NCBI RefSeq assembly: GCF_006065315.1
Contig: NZ_CP040749.1
Span: 4,238,001 to 4,302,000 of the forward strand
Reading direction: 5' to 3'
Source: Aureibaculum algae
GTDB lineage: Bacteria; Bacteroidota; Bacteroidia; Flavobacteriales; Flavobacteriaceae
Length of the DNA: 64,000 nucleotides
The position numbers were made by a program, and so were the translations under genes. Positions within the stretch are counted from its first letter, which is position 1; every line of letters begins with the position of its first letter. This document shows, in pieces, positions 56,454-64,000 of this stretch. The notes under the pieces were generated by a model. The model searched no databases, was not told the origin of the DNA, and saw nothing but the letters and a program-made list of their open reading frames with translations.

Positions 56454-57911
56454 ATGAATTCAACAAATATAAAACACTATTCTTGTTACATTAATGGAGA
56501 ATGGTTAGATGATAACACAAGGGAAGTTATTCAAGTCGAAAACCCAGCAAACAACGAAATTTATGCCACTGTTACTGCTTGTACAAAAGATGATGTTCAA
56601 TATGCTTTGGAATCTTCTGAAAAAGCACAACGTGCCTGGGCATTAACACCCGCAAACACAAGAGCACAATACATTATAGAAATTGCGAATAAATTAAAAG
56701 CTGAACGTGAACATTTCGCTAAACTTTTGGTTTTGGAACAAGGGAAAACGTATCCCGAAGCTTTAGGTGAAGTTGATGACACTATTACGTATATGACGTA
56801 TTCTGCAGAATCGGCTCGCAGAATTCAAGGTGCTATTTTTCCTGCTGAACAAGCCAATAAAAGACTTTCAATATATAAAGTCCCTTATGGCGTTACAGTT
56901 GGATTATGTGCTTTCAATTATCCTTTAGCTTTAATTGGACGAAAAGTTGGTCCGGCATTAGCCACTGGAAATACCATGATTATCAAACCACATGAATTAA
57001 CTCCAACTACCGCCTCTGAATTTTGTCGTTTAGTAGATGAATCAAGTCTACCAAAAGGGGTTATCAATATGGTGTCTACCAAAAATGCTGAAGCGGCCTC
57101 ATTGTTAGTTGAAAGTCCGATTACAAAACTAATTTCATTAACGGGAAGTACGCGAGCTGGAAGAGCAATGTACAGAGCGGCTGCTGAAAATATTACTGGA
57201 TTAATTTTAGAGTTAGGTGGCAAGGCACCCTTTATTGTATGTGAAGATGCCGATATTGATAAAGCTGTTGATGCCGCTGTAATTTCAAGATATGCAAATT
57301 GCGGACAAGTTTGTATCTGCAACGAAATGGTTTTTGTGGATGAAAAAATAGCAGATGAATTTACAGATAAAGTTATCAAAAGAACAAAACAAATTAAAGT
57401 TGGAGATCCTTTTGATAGTTCCGTAAATATGGGGCCAAATGTGAGTAAATTCGGTTTGGAACGTGTGCATAATTTGGTAAAAGAAAATGTAAACCAAGGT
57501 GCTGAATTATTATTAGGAGGTAGCCGACCGGAAGGAAAGTATTTTGAAAAAGGAAACTGGTACACCCCTACAATTTTAGGAAATGTAAAAGGTACTGATG
57601 CCACTATAAGTCAAGAACTATTTGCTCCAATTATGCCAATCGTAAAGGTAATTGGTTTTGACGAAGCATTAGCACTGGCAAACAATCGTGAAGAAGGTCT
57701 TTCGGCTTATTTATATACGAATGATTATAGAATTCATCAAAAAGCAATTGACTCGTTAGAGGTTGGAACTATATTCATCAACCAACAAATAATTGGTAAT
57801 ATTCAAGGGTATCATTCAGGTCACAAAACTTCTGGCATTGCAGGTGAAGATGGTGTTTACGGTGTTGACCATTACCTTCAAAAGAGAACAATTTATTTGA
57901 ATTACGAATAA
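56454..57911 (+). CDS. Aldehyde dehydrogenase, AldA (lactaldehyde) type
   Basis: 485 residues. The catalytic Cys is in NCGQVCICNEM, the general base Glu in LELGGKAPFIV, and the Rossmann site in SLTGSTRAGRAMYR. The C-terminal GNIQGYHSGHKTSGIAGEDGVYG matches the end of E. coli AldA (lactaldehyde/glycolaldehyde dehydrogenase), and the QVC-C-E context fits too. Fucose and rhamnose catabolism yields L-lactaldehyde, so oxidation to lactate is the most likely job beside two fucosidases and two RhaT-like permeases. Confidence 0.88.
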   Translation: MNSTNIKHYSCYINGEWLDDNTREVIQVENPANNEIYATVTACTKDDVQYALESSEKAQRAWALTPANTRAQYIIEIANKLKAEREHFAKLLVLEQGKTYPEALGEVDDTITYMTYSAESARRIQGAIFPAEQANKRLSIYKVPYGVTVGLCAFNYPLALIGRKVGPALATGNTMIIKPHELTPTTASEFCRLVDESSLPKGVINMVSTKNAEAASLLVESPITKLISLTGSTRAGRAMYRAAAENITGLILELGGKAPFIVCEDADIDKAVDAAVISRYANCGQVCICNEMVFVDEKIADEFTDKVIKRTKQIKVGDPFDSSVNMGPNVSKFGLERVHNLVKENVNQGAELLLGGSRPEGKYFEKGNWYTPTILGNVKGTDATISQELFAPIMPIVKVIGFDEALALANNREEGLSAYLYTNDYRIHQKAIDSLEVGTIFINQQIIGNIQGYHSGHKTSGIAGEDGVYGVDHYLQKRTIYLNYE

Positions 57912-57928
57912 TTCAATTAGAAAAAACT

Positions 57929-58951
57929 ATGGTGAAGTTTAGCAAAGAACATTTAAGGTTTTTAAAAAAACTCATAATAATGTTAGTGACAATTAACATT
58001 GTCATAAGCTGTAATTCTGATAATTCAGAAGATATAATTATTGAGGATTACGTTGGTGATGTCATATTAAAAACTCAAATAGAAGTTGATGACTTTGGAA
58101 AAAAGGAGTACTTGAACATTATTGGGTCTTTATGGATAACACCGGAAGACCTATCTGACATTCAAAATCTTTCAGCCTTAAAATCACTGACTTGTATTTC
58201 TGGAGATTTAGTCATTAAATTTAGTAATCTTATAGATTTGTCTGGTTTTAATAATCTTACCAAAATTGAAGGTGGTCTATATATGAATAGCAATCCGTCT
58301 TTAGCAAGTCTAACTGGTTTAAGCAAACTAGAAACAGTGGGAACGGTTGCTGGTCGTGATATGCTCCAAATTGATGATAATAATTCTCTAGTAAATATAG
58401 ATGGGTTAAAAAGTTTGACCACTATTACTGGTATATTATGGATAGCTAATAATAGTTCAATAGCTAATATTAGAGGGGTGAATAATTTAAGTACAATAAA
58501 CCGTCATTTATGGATTCTTAACAATCCAAAACTAACAAGTTTAGAAGGGTTAGAAAAAATAGAATTTTTAGGTGAGAGTGAGGGCCATTTACTTATTGAT
58601 GATAATGACTCTCTCTTAAATTTAAAAGGCTTAGAAAATCTTTCGATTATAAAAGGTTATATACAAATTACCAATAATAATGCTCTCATTGATTTTAATG
58701 AATTAGCCAATTTAACATTGGTAAATTATGGAGTTAATATTCAAGATAATAGTTCTTTAGTTAGTCTAGATGGTTTTATCAATCTAAAATCAGCAGGTGG
58801 ATTTACGATTCAAAGTAATAGTGTTTTAGCTGATTTTTGTGGATTGAAACCATTTTTAGAAGAAGACACTTTAGATACACAATATATTGTAAACAGTAAT
58901 TTATACAACCCAACTAAAGAACAAATAGTAGATGGAAATTGTAGTAATTAA
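57929..58951 (+). CDS. Receptor L-domain/LRR-like lipoprotein
   Basis: 340 residues. A lipoprotein signal (IIMLVTINIVISC) has the cysteine near residue 28. About eight repeats of 22-26 residues follow the pattern ISGDLVIKFSN..DLSGFNNLTKIEGGLYM, with NNPKLTSLEGLEKI-like units, which form the solenoid of receptor L-domain/LRR-like proteins. It may bind glycan or protein at the cell surface. It interrupts an otherwise enzymatic operon. Confidence 0.75.
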   Translation: MVKFSKEHLRFLKKLIIMLVTINIVISCNSDNSEDIIIEDYVGDVILKTQIEVDDFGKKEYLNIIGSLWITPEDLSDIQNLSALKSLTCISGDLVIKFSNLIDLSGFNNLTKIEGGLYMNSNPSLASLTGLSKLETVGTVAGRDMLQIDDNNSLVNIDGLKSLTTITGILWIANNSSIANIRGVNNLSTINRHLWILNNPKLTSLEGLEKIEFLGESEGHLLIDDNDSLLNLKGLENLSIIKGYIQITNNNALIDFNELANLTLVNYGVNIQDNSSLVSLDGFINLKSAGGFTIQSNSVLADFCGLKPFLEEDTLDTQYIVNSNLYNPTKEQIVDGNCSN

Positions 58952-58988
58952 TATGAATTATTCAAATTAAACAATTAATTAAAATAAT

Positions 58989-60014
58989 ATGGGAATAGGA
59001 ATATTTTGGGTTTTATTAGCCGCCATCATGCTTGGATTTTATGCGTTTCCAAGCAAATTTGTTAAAAATTATGCCGTTGAAAATTTATGGAGTGGCTTTT
59101 GGCTATTGGCTATGTTTGTTGTTCCTATAATTTCAACATTATTTTTAGTTGAAGGTCTTGGCGCAACCTATGATCAAGTTCCGAACTCCATTTTTGCATC
59201 CATTTTTGCATTGAGTATTTTATGGGGAATTGGCAACTTATTATGGGGTATTAGCATTTCAAAAATAGGAATGGCACTGGGGTTTTCACTATTAATTGGT
59301 GTAGCTACTTTAACAGGTTCGTTATTACCATTTTTTATGGGAGGTGCAGACAAATTAGCAACACCTGGTGGTATGCTTATTTTGGGTGGAATTTTTGTAA
59401 TTATGTTGGGAATTATTGCCAACGGAAAAGCAGGTTTGCTTCGTGAAACAAACAATGATACTGCTAAAGATACAACTACCAAAAATAACATGAGAAATGG
59501 TATCATTCTTTGTGTTGTTGGTGGTATTTCTGCTGCAGGATTTAATTTAGCGTACCACGTTGCCGATAATATTGGTCATATTGGTCAAATTTCTCAAGAA
59601 CAATATAGTAGCTCACCTTGGATTGCTCGTTTGGCTGTTATGCTACCTTCATTTATTGGTAGCGGAATTGCTATTATGGTGTATTTTGCTTACCAATTAA
59701 CAAAAAATAAAAGTTGGGAAAACTTCAACAAAAAAGAAAGTCCTAAAAACCTTTTATTACTACTTATTATGGCAATTGTTTATTGTGCTTCACTGATTAT
59801 TTACGGACTAGGTGCCTACGAATTAGGTCCTCTAGGTACATCTGTAGGTTTTGCAATATTTCAAACAGGCTGTATTATGGTAGCAAATATATTGGGATAC
59901 TTCACTGGCGAGTGGGACAATGCCAGTAAAAAAAGTAAAAATTGGATGTTTGGCGGACTCGCTATTATGTCTTTAGGAATAATAATCATTGCCGTGGGAA
60001 ACGGAATTCAATAA
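58989..60014 (+). CDS. RhaT-like sugar permease, second copy
   Basis: 341 residues, about ten helices. AAIMLGFYAFPSKFVKNYAVENLWSGFW at the N-terminus, GIGNLLWGISISKIGMALGFSL in the middle and a polar loop rich in Asn/Thr (about 150-170) fit the glucose/ribose porter-RhaT superfamily. It is only distantly similar to the permease at 45205, so the two may carry different sugars. It lies 13 bp before the exported GH2. Confidence 0.8.
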   Translation: MGIGIFWVLLAAIMLGFYAFPSKFVKNYAVENLWSGFWLLAMFVVPIISTLFLVEGLGATYDQVPNSIFASIFALSILWGIGNLLWGISISKIGMALGFSLLIGVATLTGSLLPFFMGGADKLATPGGMLILGGIFVIMLGIIANGKAGLLRETNNDTAKDTTTKNNMRNGIILCVVGGISAAGFNLAYHVADNIGHIGQISQEQYSSSPWIARLAVMLPSFIGSGIAIMVYFAYQLTKNKSWENFNKKESPKNLLLLLIMAIVYCASLIIYGLGAYELGPLGTSVGFAIFQTGCIMVANILGYFTGEWDNASKKSKNWMFGGLAIMSLGIIIIAVGNGIQ

Positions 60015-60027
60015 TAAATATAATCTT

Positions 60028-62541
60028 ATGAAATTTAAAATTTTAATCTGTGCACTCTTCTTATTTACATACGTAAAAGGATTTGCTCAACCAAGCACTA
60101 TTAGTAACCATAATTCAAATAGCCAACTAATAACAAGTTTAGATGGTTATCAATGGAAAATGAAAATGATGCTTCCAGGAGAAGGTATAAAACATGGATT
60201 GAATAAACTACCTCCAGGTGATATTGAAACATTGGTTTGGAATCCGGCAAAAGTTCCAGGTGATGTTTATACCGATCTATGGAAAGTTGGCGTAATTGAA
60301 GATCCTTATTTTGGAAGAAATAGCGTCAAAGCGCAATGGGTAATGCAATATGAATGGTGGTATTCTATGCAATTTAGAGTAAATCAAGATTTAAGCGATA
60401 AAGTTGCTCGAATAGATTTTGAATCAATCGATCACGAATGTGATATATGGTTAAATGGTCATTTTATAGGTAGTCATAAAGGTTCGTTCTCTTCCTTTTC
60501 TTTTGACGTTACCCAAGCAATACAATCAAATCCGCATTGGTTAAAAGCTACCAATATGTTGGTTATTAGATTAGCTCCACCTCCACAAGTAAATGCGAAT
60601 GTAGCCGGCTTAAAAACACCTTGGTTTGGTGATTATTGGAGAGATTTAATTCCTTTTGGAATAACCGGTTCTATTGATTTAATTTTTACAGGAAAATCAA
60701 GAATAGTAGATGTTTATGTAAAACCAATTGTTGAGAATGAAAAGAAAGTTTCAGTAGCTTTTGAAATTGAAGTTGAAAATACCGATAAAATCCCAAAAGA
60801 AAAAAAAATTACCATTTCTTTTCAAGGACAAAATTTTGAAAGCAAACAGCAAATCATAAGCTTTAAACAAGTTCTTCAACCTGGAAAACAAATTATTAAA
60901 AAGGAAATAGAAGTTGAAAATCCGCAACTTTGGTGGCCTTGGGATTTAGGAAAACCTAATTTATATAAGGCGAGAGTTTCTTTAGACCAAGGAGATATCA
61001 ATCAAGATTTTAAAGAAGTGACTTATGGCTTACGTAAAGTTGAAATGGAGTGGAATCCTGGTTTTACTAAAGATGAAGTGAGTTTTCCAAGAACAACACT
61101 TATTAACGGAAAACCAATATTTATTCGTTCAGCTTGCTGGGGCGGTCCGCCAGACATTTTTGTTGGTAGAACTTCAGAAGAAAAATATAGAAAATTAATT
61201 GCTTTGGCCAAAGAAGCCAATATGAATAACATCCGTATTTTTGGGTGGCATCCACCAGAAATTCCATTATTTTATAAATTGTGTAATGAGCAAGGAATTA
61301 CGGTTTGGCAAGATATTATTCCTTTAGGTACGGGAAATATCCCTAATGACCCAGAGTTATTAGAACGCATTTATCAAGAAGGAGAAAATGTAATTAAAAA
61401 CAGACGAAACAATCCTTCAATAATTATGATGGAGGGTGGAGAAGAAATGTTATTAAGAGCAAGTGATGCACAATATGCAAACAATTTCTTGAAAACATTG
61501 GGAGACAGATATCAAGATATGGTAGATTTACCATACGTTCCAGATTCCCCATTAACATGTGATGTTTCTAAACAGGCTGGTTACAAACCAAAAGAAGCTG
61601 TACACGCGTTAGGTTATTTTTATCAAATGGGAAGATGGCCTATGGAAGATTGGTATAAATCGTTAGACTATCCGATAGTTCCAGAATTGGCCATTACTTC
61701 GGTGCCAAATGTTGAAAGCCTCAAGAAATTTATTCCTGAAAATGAAATGTGGCCACCAGGTCCAAGTTGGGGACATCATTGGGCAGATTTAGATCGATTG
61801 CGAATTCAAAATTTTGATACTTTCGGCGATGAAAAAACAGGATCTTTACAGGAATTTGTAGATGCAACTCAAGATGCTCAGGGAATCATTTTCCAACTAT
61901 CTATTGAACATTTCAGAAGAAATAAACCTAGAACAAGTGGTATAGCCTTATGTCATTTTATTACGTATTGGCCTGATATGAAATGGGCGATAGTTGACAA
62001 TTATTTGCAACCAAAACGTTCTTTTGAATTTGTAAAAAGAGGCTATCAGCCCTTATTGATTAATTTCAATTTTGAAAAACGCAGATGGTTAAATTCTGAT
62101 ACTTTTAAAGGTCAATTCTGGGTTGTGAATGATTATTATAAGGAATATAAAAATTGTAAAGTATCTTATATTATTGCTGATGACAACCACAAATCGTTAA
62201 AAAAATCATCTTTTAAAATTGATAAAATTGAAGAAAATAGTTCAAAACAATTTTTTGAGTTAGAGGCTAATATCCTTAAAAATGTTCAAAAGAATTTTTA
62301 TGTAACGATGGAGCTTACTAGTGAAAACGGAACTACTTTATCTTCAAATGAGTACATGTTTTTAATTGGAGATAAAAAAGAAGCATCTGAAAAATTTAAT
62401 GTGATGGGTGAAGAAATTAGAGATAGAAATAGTATCTATTCTTACGGAAATTATTACCAATTCTTTGACAAACTAACTGGTGAGAACGGCGAAAAACAAG
62501 AAAGCGAAAAAGAACCTGTAAAGGCAAGAGGTTTTGAATAA
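60028..62541 (+). CDS. GH2 glycosidase (mannosidase/glucosaminidase-like), exported
   Basis: 837 residues from the ATG at 60028, giving a signal peptide (MKFKILICALFLFTYVKGFA); the frame is open upstream into the RhaT gene but that reading is rejected. Domains match the cytosolic GH2: AKVPGDVYTDLWKVGVIEDPYFGRNS, TIM barrel NNIRIFGWHPPEIPLFY, acid/base region NPSIIMMEGGEE and nucleophile region VPELAITSVPN. It probably acts in the periplasm on the same linkage. It is the last gene of the plus-strand operon. Confidence 0.88.
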   Translation: MKFKILICALFLFTYVKGFAQPSTISNHNSNSQLITSLDGYQWKMKMMLPGEGIKHGLNKLPPGDIETLVWNPAKVPGDVYTDLWKVGVIEDPYFGRNSVKAQWVMQYEWWYSMQFRVNQDLSDKVARIDFESIDHECDIWLNGHFIGSHKGSFSSFSFDVTQAIQSNPHWLKATNMLVIRLAPPPQVNANVAGLKTPWFGDYWRDLIPFGITGSIDLIFTGKSRIVDVYVKPIVENEKKVSVAFEIEVENTDKIPKEKKITISFQGQNFESKQQIISFKQVLQPGKQIIKKEIEVENPQLWWPWDLGKPNLYKARVSLDQGDINQDFKEVTYGLRKVEMEWNPGFTKDEVSFPRTTLINGKPIFIRSACWGGPPDIFVGRTSEEKYRKLIALAKEANMNNIRIFGWHPPEIPLFYKLCNEQGITVWQDIIPLGTGNIPNDPELLERIYQEGENVIKNRRNNPSIIMMEGGEEMLLRASDAQYANNFLKTLGDRYQDMVDLPYVPDSPLTCDVSKQAGYKPKEAVHALGYFYQMGRWPMEDWYKSLDYPIVPELAITSVPNVESLKKFIPENEMWPPGPSWGHHWADLDRLRIQNFDTFGDEKTGSLQEFVDATQDAQGIIFQLSIEHFRRNKPRTSGIALCHFITYWPDMKWAIVDNYLQPKRSFEFVKRGYQPLLINFNFEKRRWLNSDTFKGQFWVVNDYYKEYKNCKVSYIIADDNHKSLKKSSFKIDKIEENSSKQFFELEANILKNVQKNFYVTMELTSENGTTLSSNEYMFLIGDKKEASEKFNVMGEEIRDRNSIYSYGNYYQFFDKLTGENGEKQESEKEPVKARGFE

Positions 62542-62571
62542 AGCCAAAACAGCTGTAACTTACTTAAACTA

Positions 62572-62613
62572 AAACCCATATTTTGAATTGATTTCGATTC
62601 AAAATATGGGTTT
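62572..62613 (+). terminator. Strong terminator after the exported GH2
   Basis: A perfect 17-bp stem (62572-62588 with 62597-62613, containing CCCATATTTTGAAT) with an 8-nt loop (TGATTTCG), 30 bp after the stop. It lacks a long T-run, so it may also act on the opposite strand. Confidence 0.75.
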
Positions 62614-62636
62614 AATTTATTTCAAATAAACAGCTA

Positions 62637-62796
62637 TTAACTAACAAACTTGTTAAAAAACAACAAGGTATCTTTTATATGTTCTTGCCAATATTTCCAC
62701 TCATGTTCTCCATCAAATTCGTGATACTCATGCGGAATGTTAGCATTGGTTAATTTTTGATGTAATTCCCTGTTGTACTCAATTGGAAAGTCCGGT
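62637..62796 (-). pseudogene. C-terminal fragment of an alpha/beta-hydrolase esterase
   Basis: About 52 residues read on the minus strand end in TAA at 62637-62639. The stretch HEFDGEHEWKYWQEHI carries the catalytic His of esterase-D/tributyrin-esterase-like hydrolases (GEHxWxYW). The 5' part is cut off at about 62797, where IS21-like DNA begins. It is inactive as it stands. Confidence 0.75.
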
Positions 62797-63207
62797 TAAA
62801 TTGAGCCACTCATTCCGGAAGAAATTGAGCAGTGTAAATCAAGTGTTAAAATCGATTCAATTTGTGTGTTAAAATTAGTGTTTTTTTCTTAATTTTTTTC
62901 TCATAGATTCACCTTTTAAATTAATTCTATGTGCGGAGTGTACAATTCTATCTAAAATAGCATCTGCAATGGTTTGTTCTCCAATTACTTGATGCCATGC
63001 TTCAGTAGGTAGTTGAGAAGCAATAATGGTTGCTTTTTTCCCATGCCTATCTTCAATAATTTCCATAAACATATGTCTATTAGCACTATCAAGAGCTCTG
63101 AGTCCAAAATCATCAAGTATTAATAAATCTTGTTTTTCTATTTTATTAATCTCTCTTGTATAAGTATCATCAGCTTTAGATGTTTTTAACTTGGTAAATA
63201 ATTTTTA
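62797..63207 (-). mobile_element. IS21 family remnant
   Basis: A left end with two AAATTGAGC repeats (62798-62806 and 62822-62830) and two GTGTTAAAAT repeats precedes the 3' half of istB. istA and the istB start are missing, and the right side breaks into another gene at about 63208. It is a decayed IS that lost most of its body. Confidence 0.75.
62875..63207 (-). pseudogene. istB: istB, 5'-truncated (IS21 helper ATPase)
   Basis: About 110 residues remain. Walker B LLILDDFGLRAL and the following NRHMFMEIIEDRHGKKATIIASQLPTEAWHQVIG match IstB; the Walker A N-terminal half is absent. It cannot work as a helper ATPase. The ATG at 63072 is internal and not the true start. Confidence 0.85.
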
Positions 63208-64000
63208 CTCAATTATCCTGATGTTACAGGAATTGGGGTCACCGCAGGTGAAAATATGCGTACTCCAATGACTGATGATGATAAAGAAAAATGGCTTTGG
63301 GAAACTTACGGATTAGGAATTTTAGATGCTAAAAATGAACAACCGACTAGAAAAGTAAATTTTATTCATCGATTTTGGTGGACCGACATGAACATTGTAA
63401 AGAAATATTGGGGTAATTATCCTGATGGTTTTGATATGAGTTTTAAGTATGCCAAAGCACATATGTACTCGGCTGTTAATCCACCGTTTTATAAATCTTT
63501 TGCCGAATGGATGAAAACCGAAAATTTAAAATCGTGGTGGAATTTAAGAAATGATGATATTTTTATTCATCGTTGGGGAGATCCAACTTATGCAAGTGCG
63601 TTTATTAAAAACCTGCCTTTAGAACAAACTGCAGGTTATCATATGGGATCTGATGGTTATGTTTGGGGAAGAGAATTTATAAGTAAGCAACCAGATATTC
63701 CACGACAGTTGGAAATTGATAAACACTGGTATAAATTTATGCTTTGGGGACGATTGGGTTACAATCCTGATATGCCTCAACAAAGATTTCAAGCAATAAT
63801 TGCAGCAAAATTTCCTGAAACAAATGCTGAATTATTAATGAATACTTGGGCTGAATCTTCAAAAATAATTCCGCAAGTCACACGATTTTCTTGGGGAGAT
63901 TGGGATTATCATTGGCAACCTGAAGCTTGTATGGAAATTTGGAACAACCTAAAACCCATCGATAAATTTAGAACCAATCCAACTATGGAAGGTAGCGGCA
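63208..64000 (+). pseudogene. 5'-truncated carbohydrate-active-enzyme-like protein, running off the window
   Basis: An open frame of 264 codons with no start, beginning directly at the IS remnant (NYPDVTGIGVTAGENM) and continuing past base 64000. It contains NFIHRFWWTDMN, IFIHRWGDPTYASAF, GSDGYVWGREFIS and TRFSWGDWDYHWQPEA. These look like a TIM-barrel glycan-active protein of the alpha-glucuronidase-like/carbohydrate-binding family 6 annotation group, from memory. The 5' end was lost to the IS event, so it is probably inactive, unless a start was supplied from outside. Confidence 0.6.

Noticed and set aside
1..64000. CRISPR array
   Set aside because: I saw no regularly spaced repeat-spacer pattern and no cas gene.

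Overview
The window looks like a marine Bacteroidota chromosome, most likely Flavobacteriaceae. It is AT-rich, has Bacteroidota-type TAnnTTTG -7 promoter elements and few Shine-Dalgarno sites, carries CTnDOT-type Tra/Mob/RteC families, and holds a carbohydrate locus with fucosidases, a formylglycine sulfatase and GH2/GH50 enzymes. This is inferred from gene families only. Region 1 (1-8.25 kb) is core chromosome: a cyclophilin fragment, a DUF502 membrane protein, a Crp/Fnr regulator, pirin, RsmG, a fatty-acid desaturase, an AspC-like aminotransferase, a lipoprotein, a thioesterase and a NUC1-type nuclease. Region 2 (8.4-28 kb) is an integrative and conjugative element (ICE). Its left edge is the 3' part of a tRNA-Leu(UAG) gene, followed by a tyrosine integrase. 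On the minus strand follow traN (broken by a nonsense codon), traM, K, J, I, G, F and E; a plus-strand amidase with a coupled 29-residue peptide; an AlbA_2-type cargo gene; a DnaC-like loader pair; an excisionase-like HTH protein; an RteC-type regulator; a VirD4-type coupling protein; a MobB-type relaxase; a BfmA/BtgA mobilization protein; a probable oriT; and radC, a DUF6876-like gene and ssb. traL and traO-Q homologues were not seen, so the ICE may no longer transfer. Region 3 (28-32.1 kb) is decayed. A TonB-receptor-like outer-membrane protein gene with two lesions lies between two diverged direct copies of a ~450-bp sequence. Region 4 (32.3-62.6 kb) is a sugar catabolism locus. A KDPG-type aldolase and a broken KDG kinase are followed by a long minus-strand operon-like run (46.3 to 34 kb): RhaT-like permease, signal-less solute-binding protein, two type III CoA-transferases, a second signal-less binding protein, a Gfo/Idh/MocA oxidoreductase, GH29, sulfatase, MaoC hydratase and GH29. 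A divergent plus-strand run holds IclR, sugar porter, PhoD-like phosphatase, GH50-like enzyme, cytosolic GH2, crotonase, AldA-like lactaldehyde dehydrogenase, an L-domain lipoprotein, a second RhaT-like permease and an exported GH2. An IclR-sized palindrome embraces the -7 box of the leftward operon. I read the locus as taking apart a sulfated fucose-containing glycan outside the cell, importing sugars through RhaT/MFS permeases rather than a visible SusC/SusD pair, and handling lactaldehyde and acyl-CoA intermediates inside. The CoA chemistry and the cytosolic binding proteins are the least explained part. Region 5 (62.6-64 kb) is an IS21-type istB remnant between a truncated esterase and a 5'-truncated carbohydrate-active protein. 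No second tRNA-Leu junction was found in the window, so the sugar locus could itself lie inside the integrated element; this is inference.
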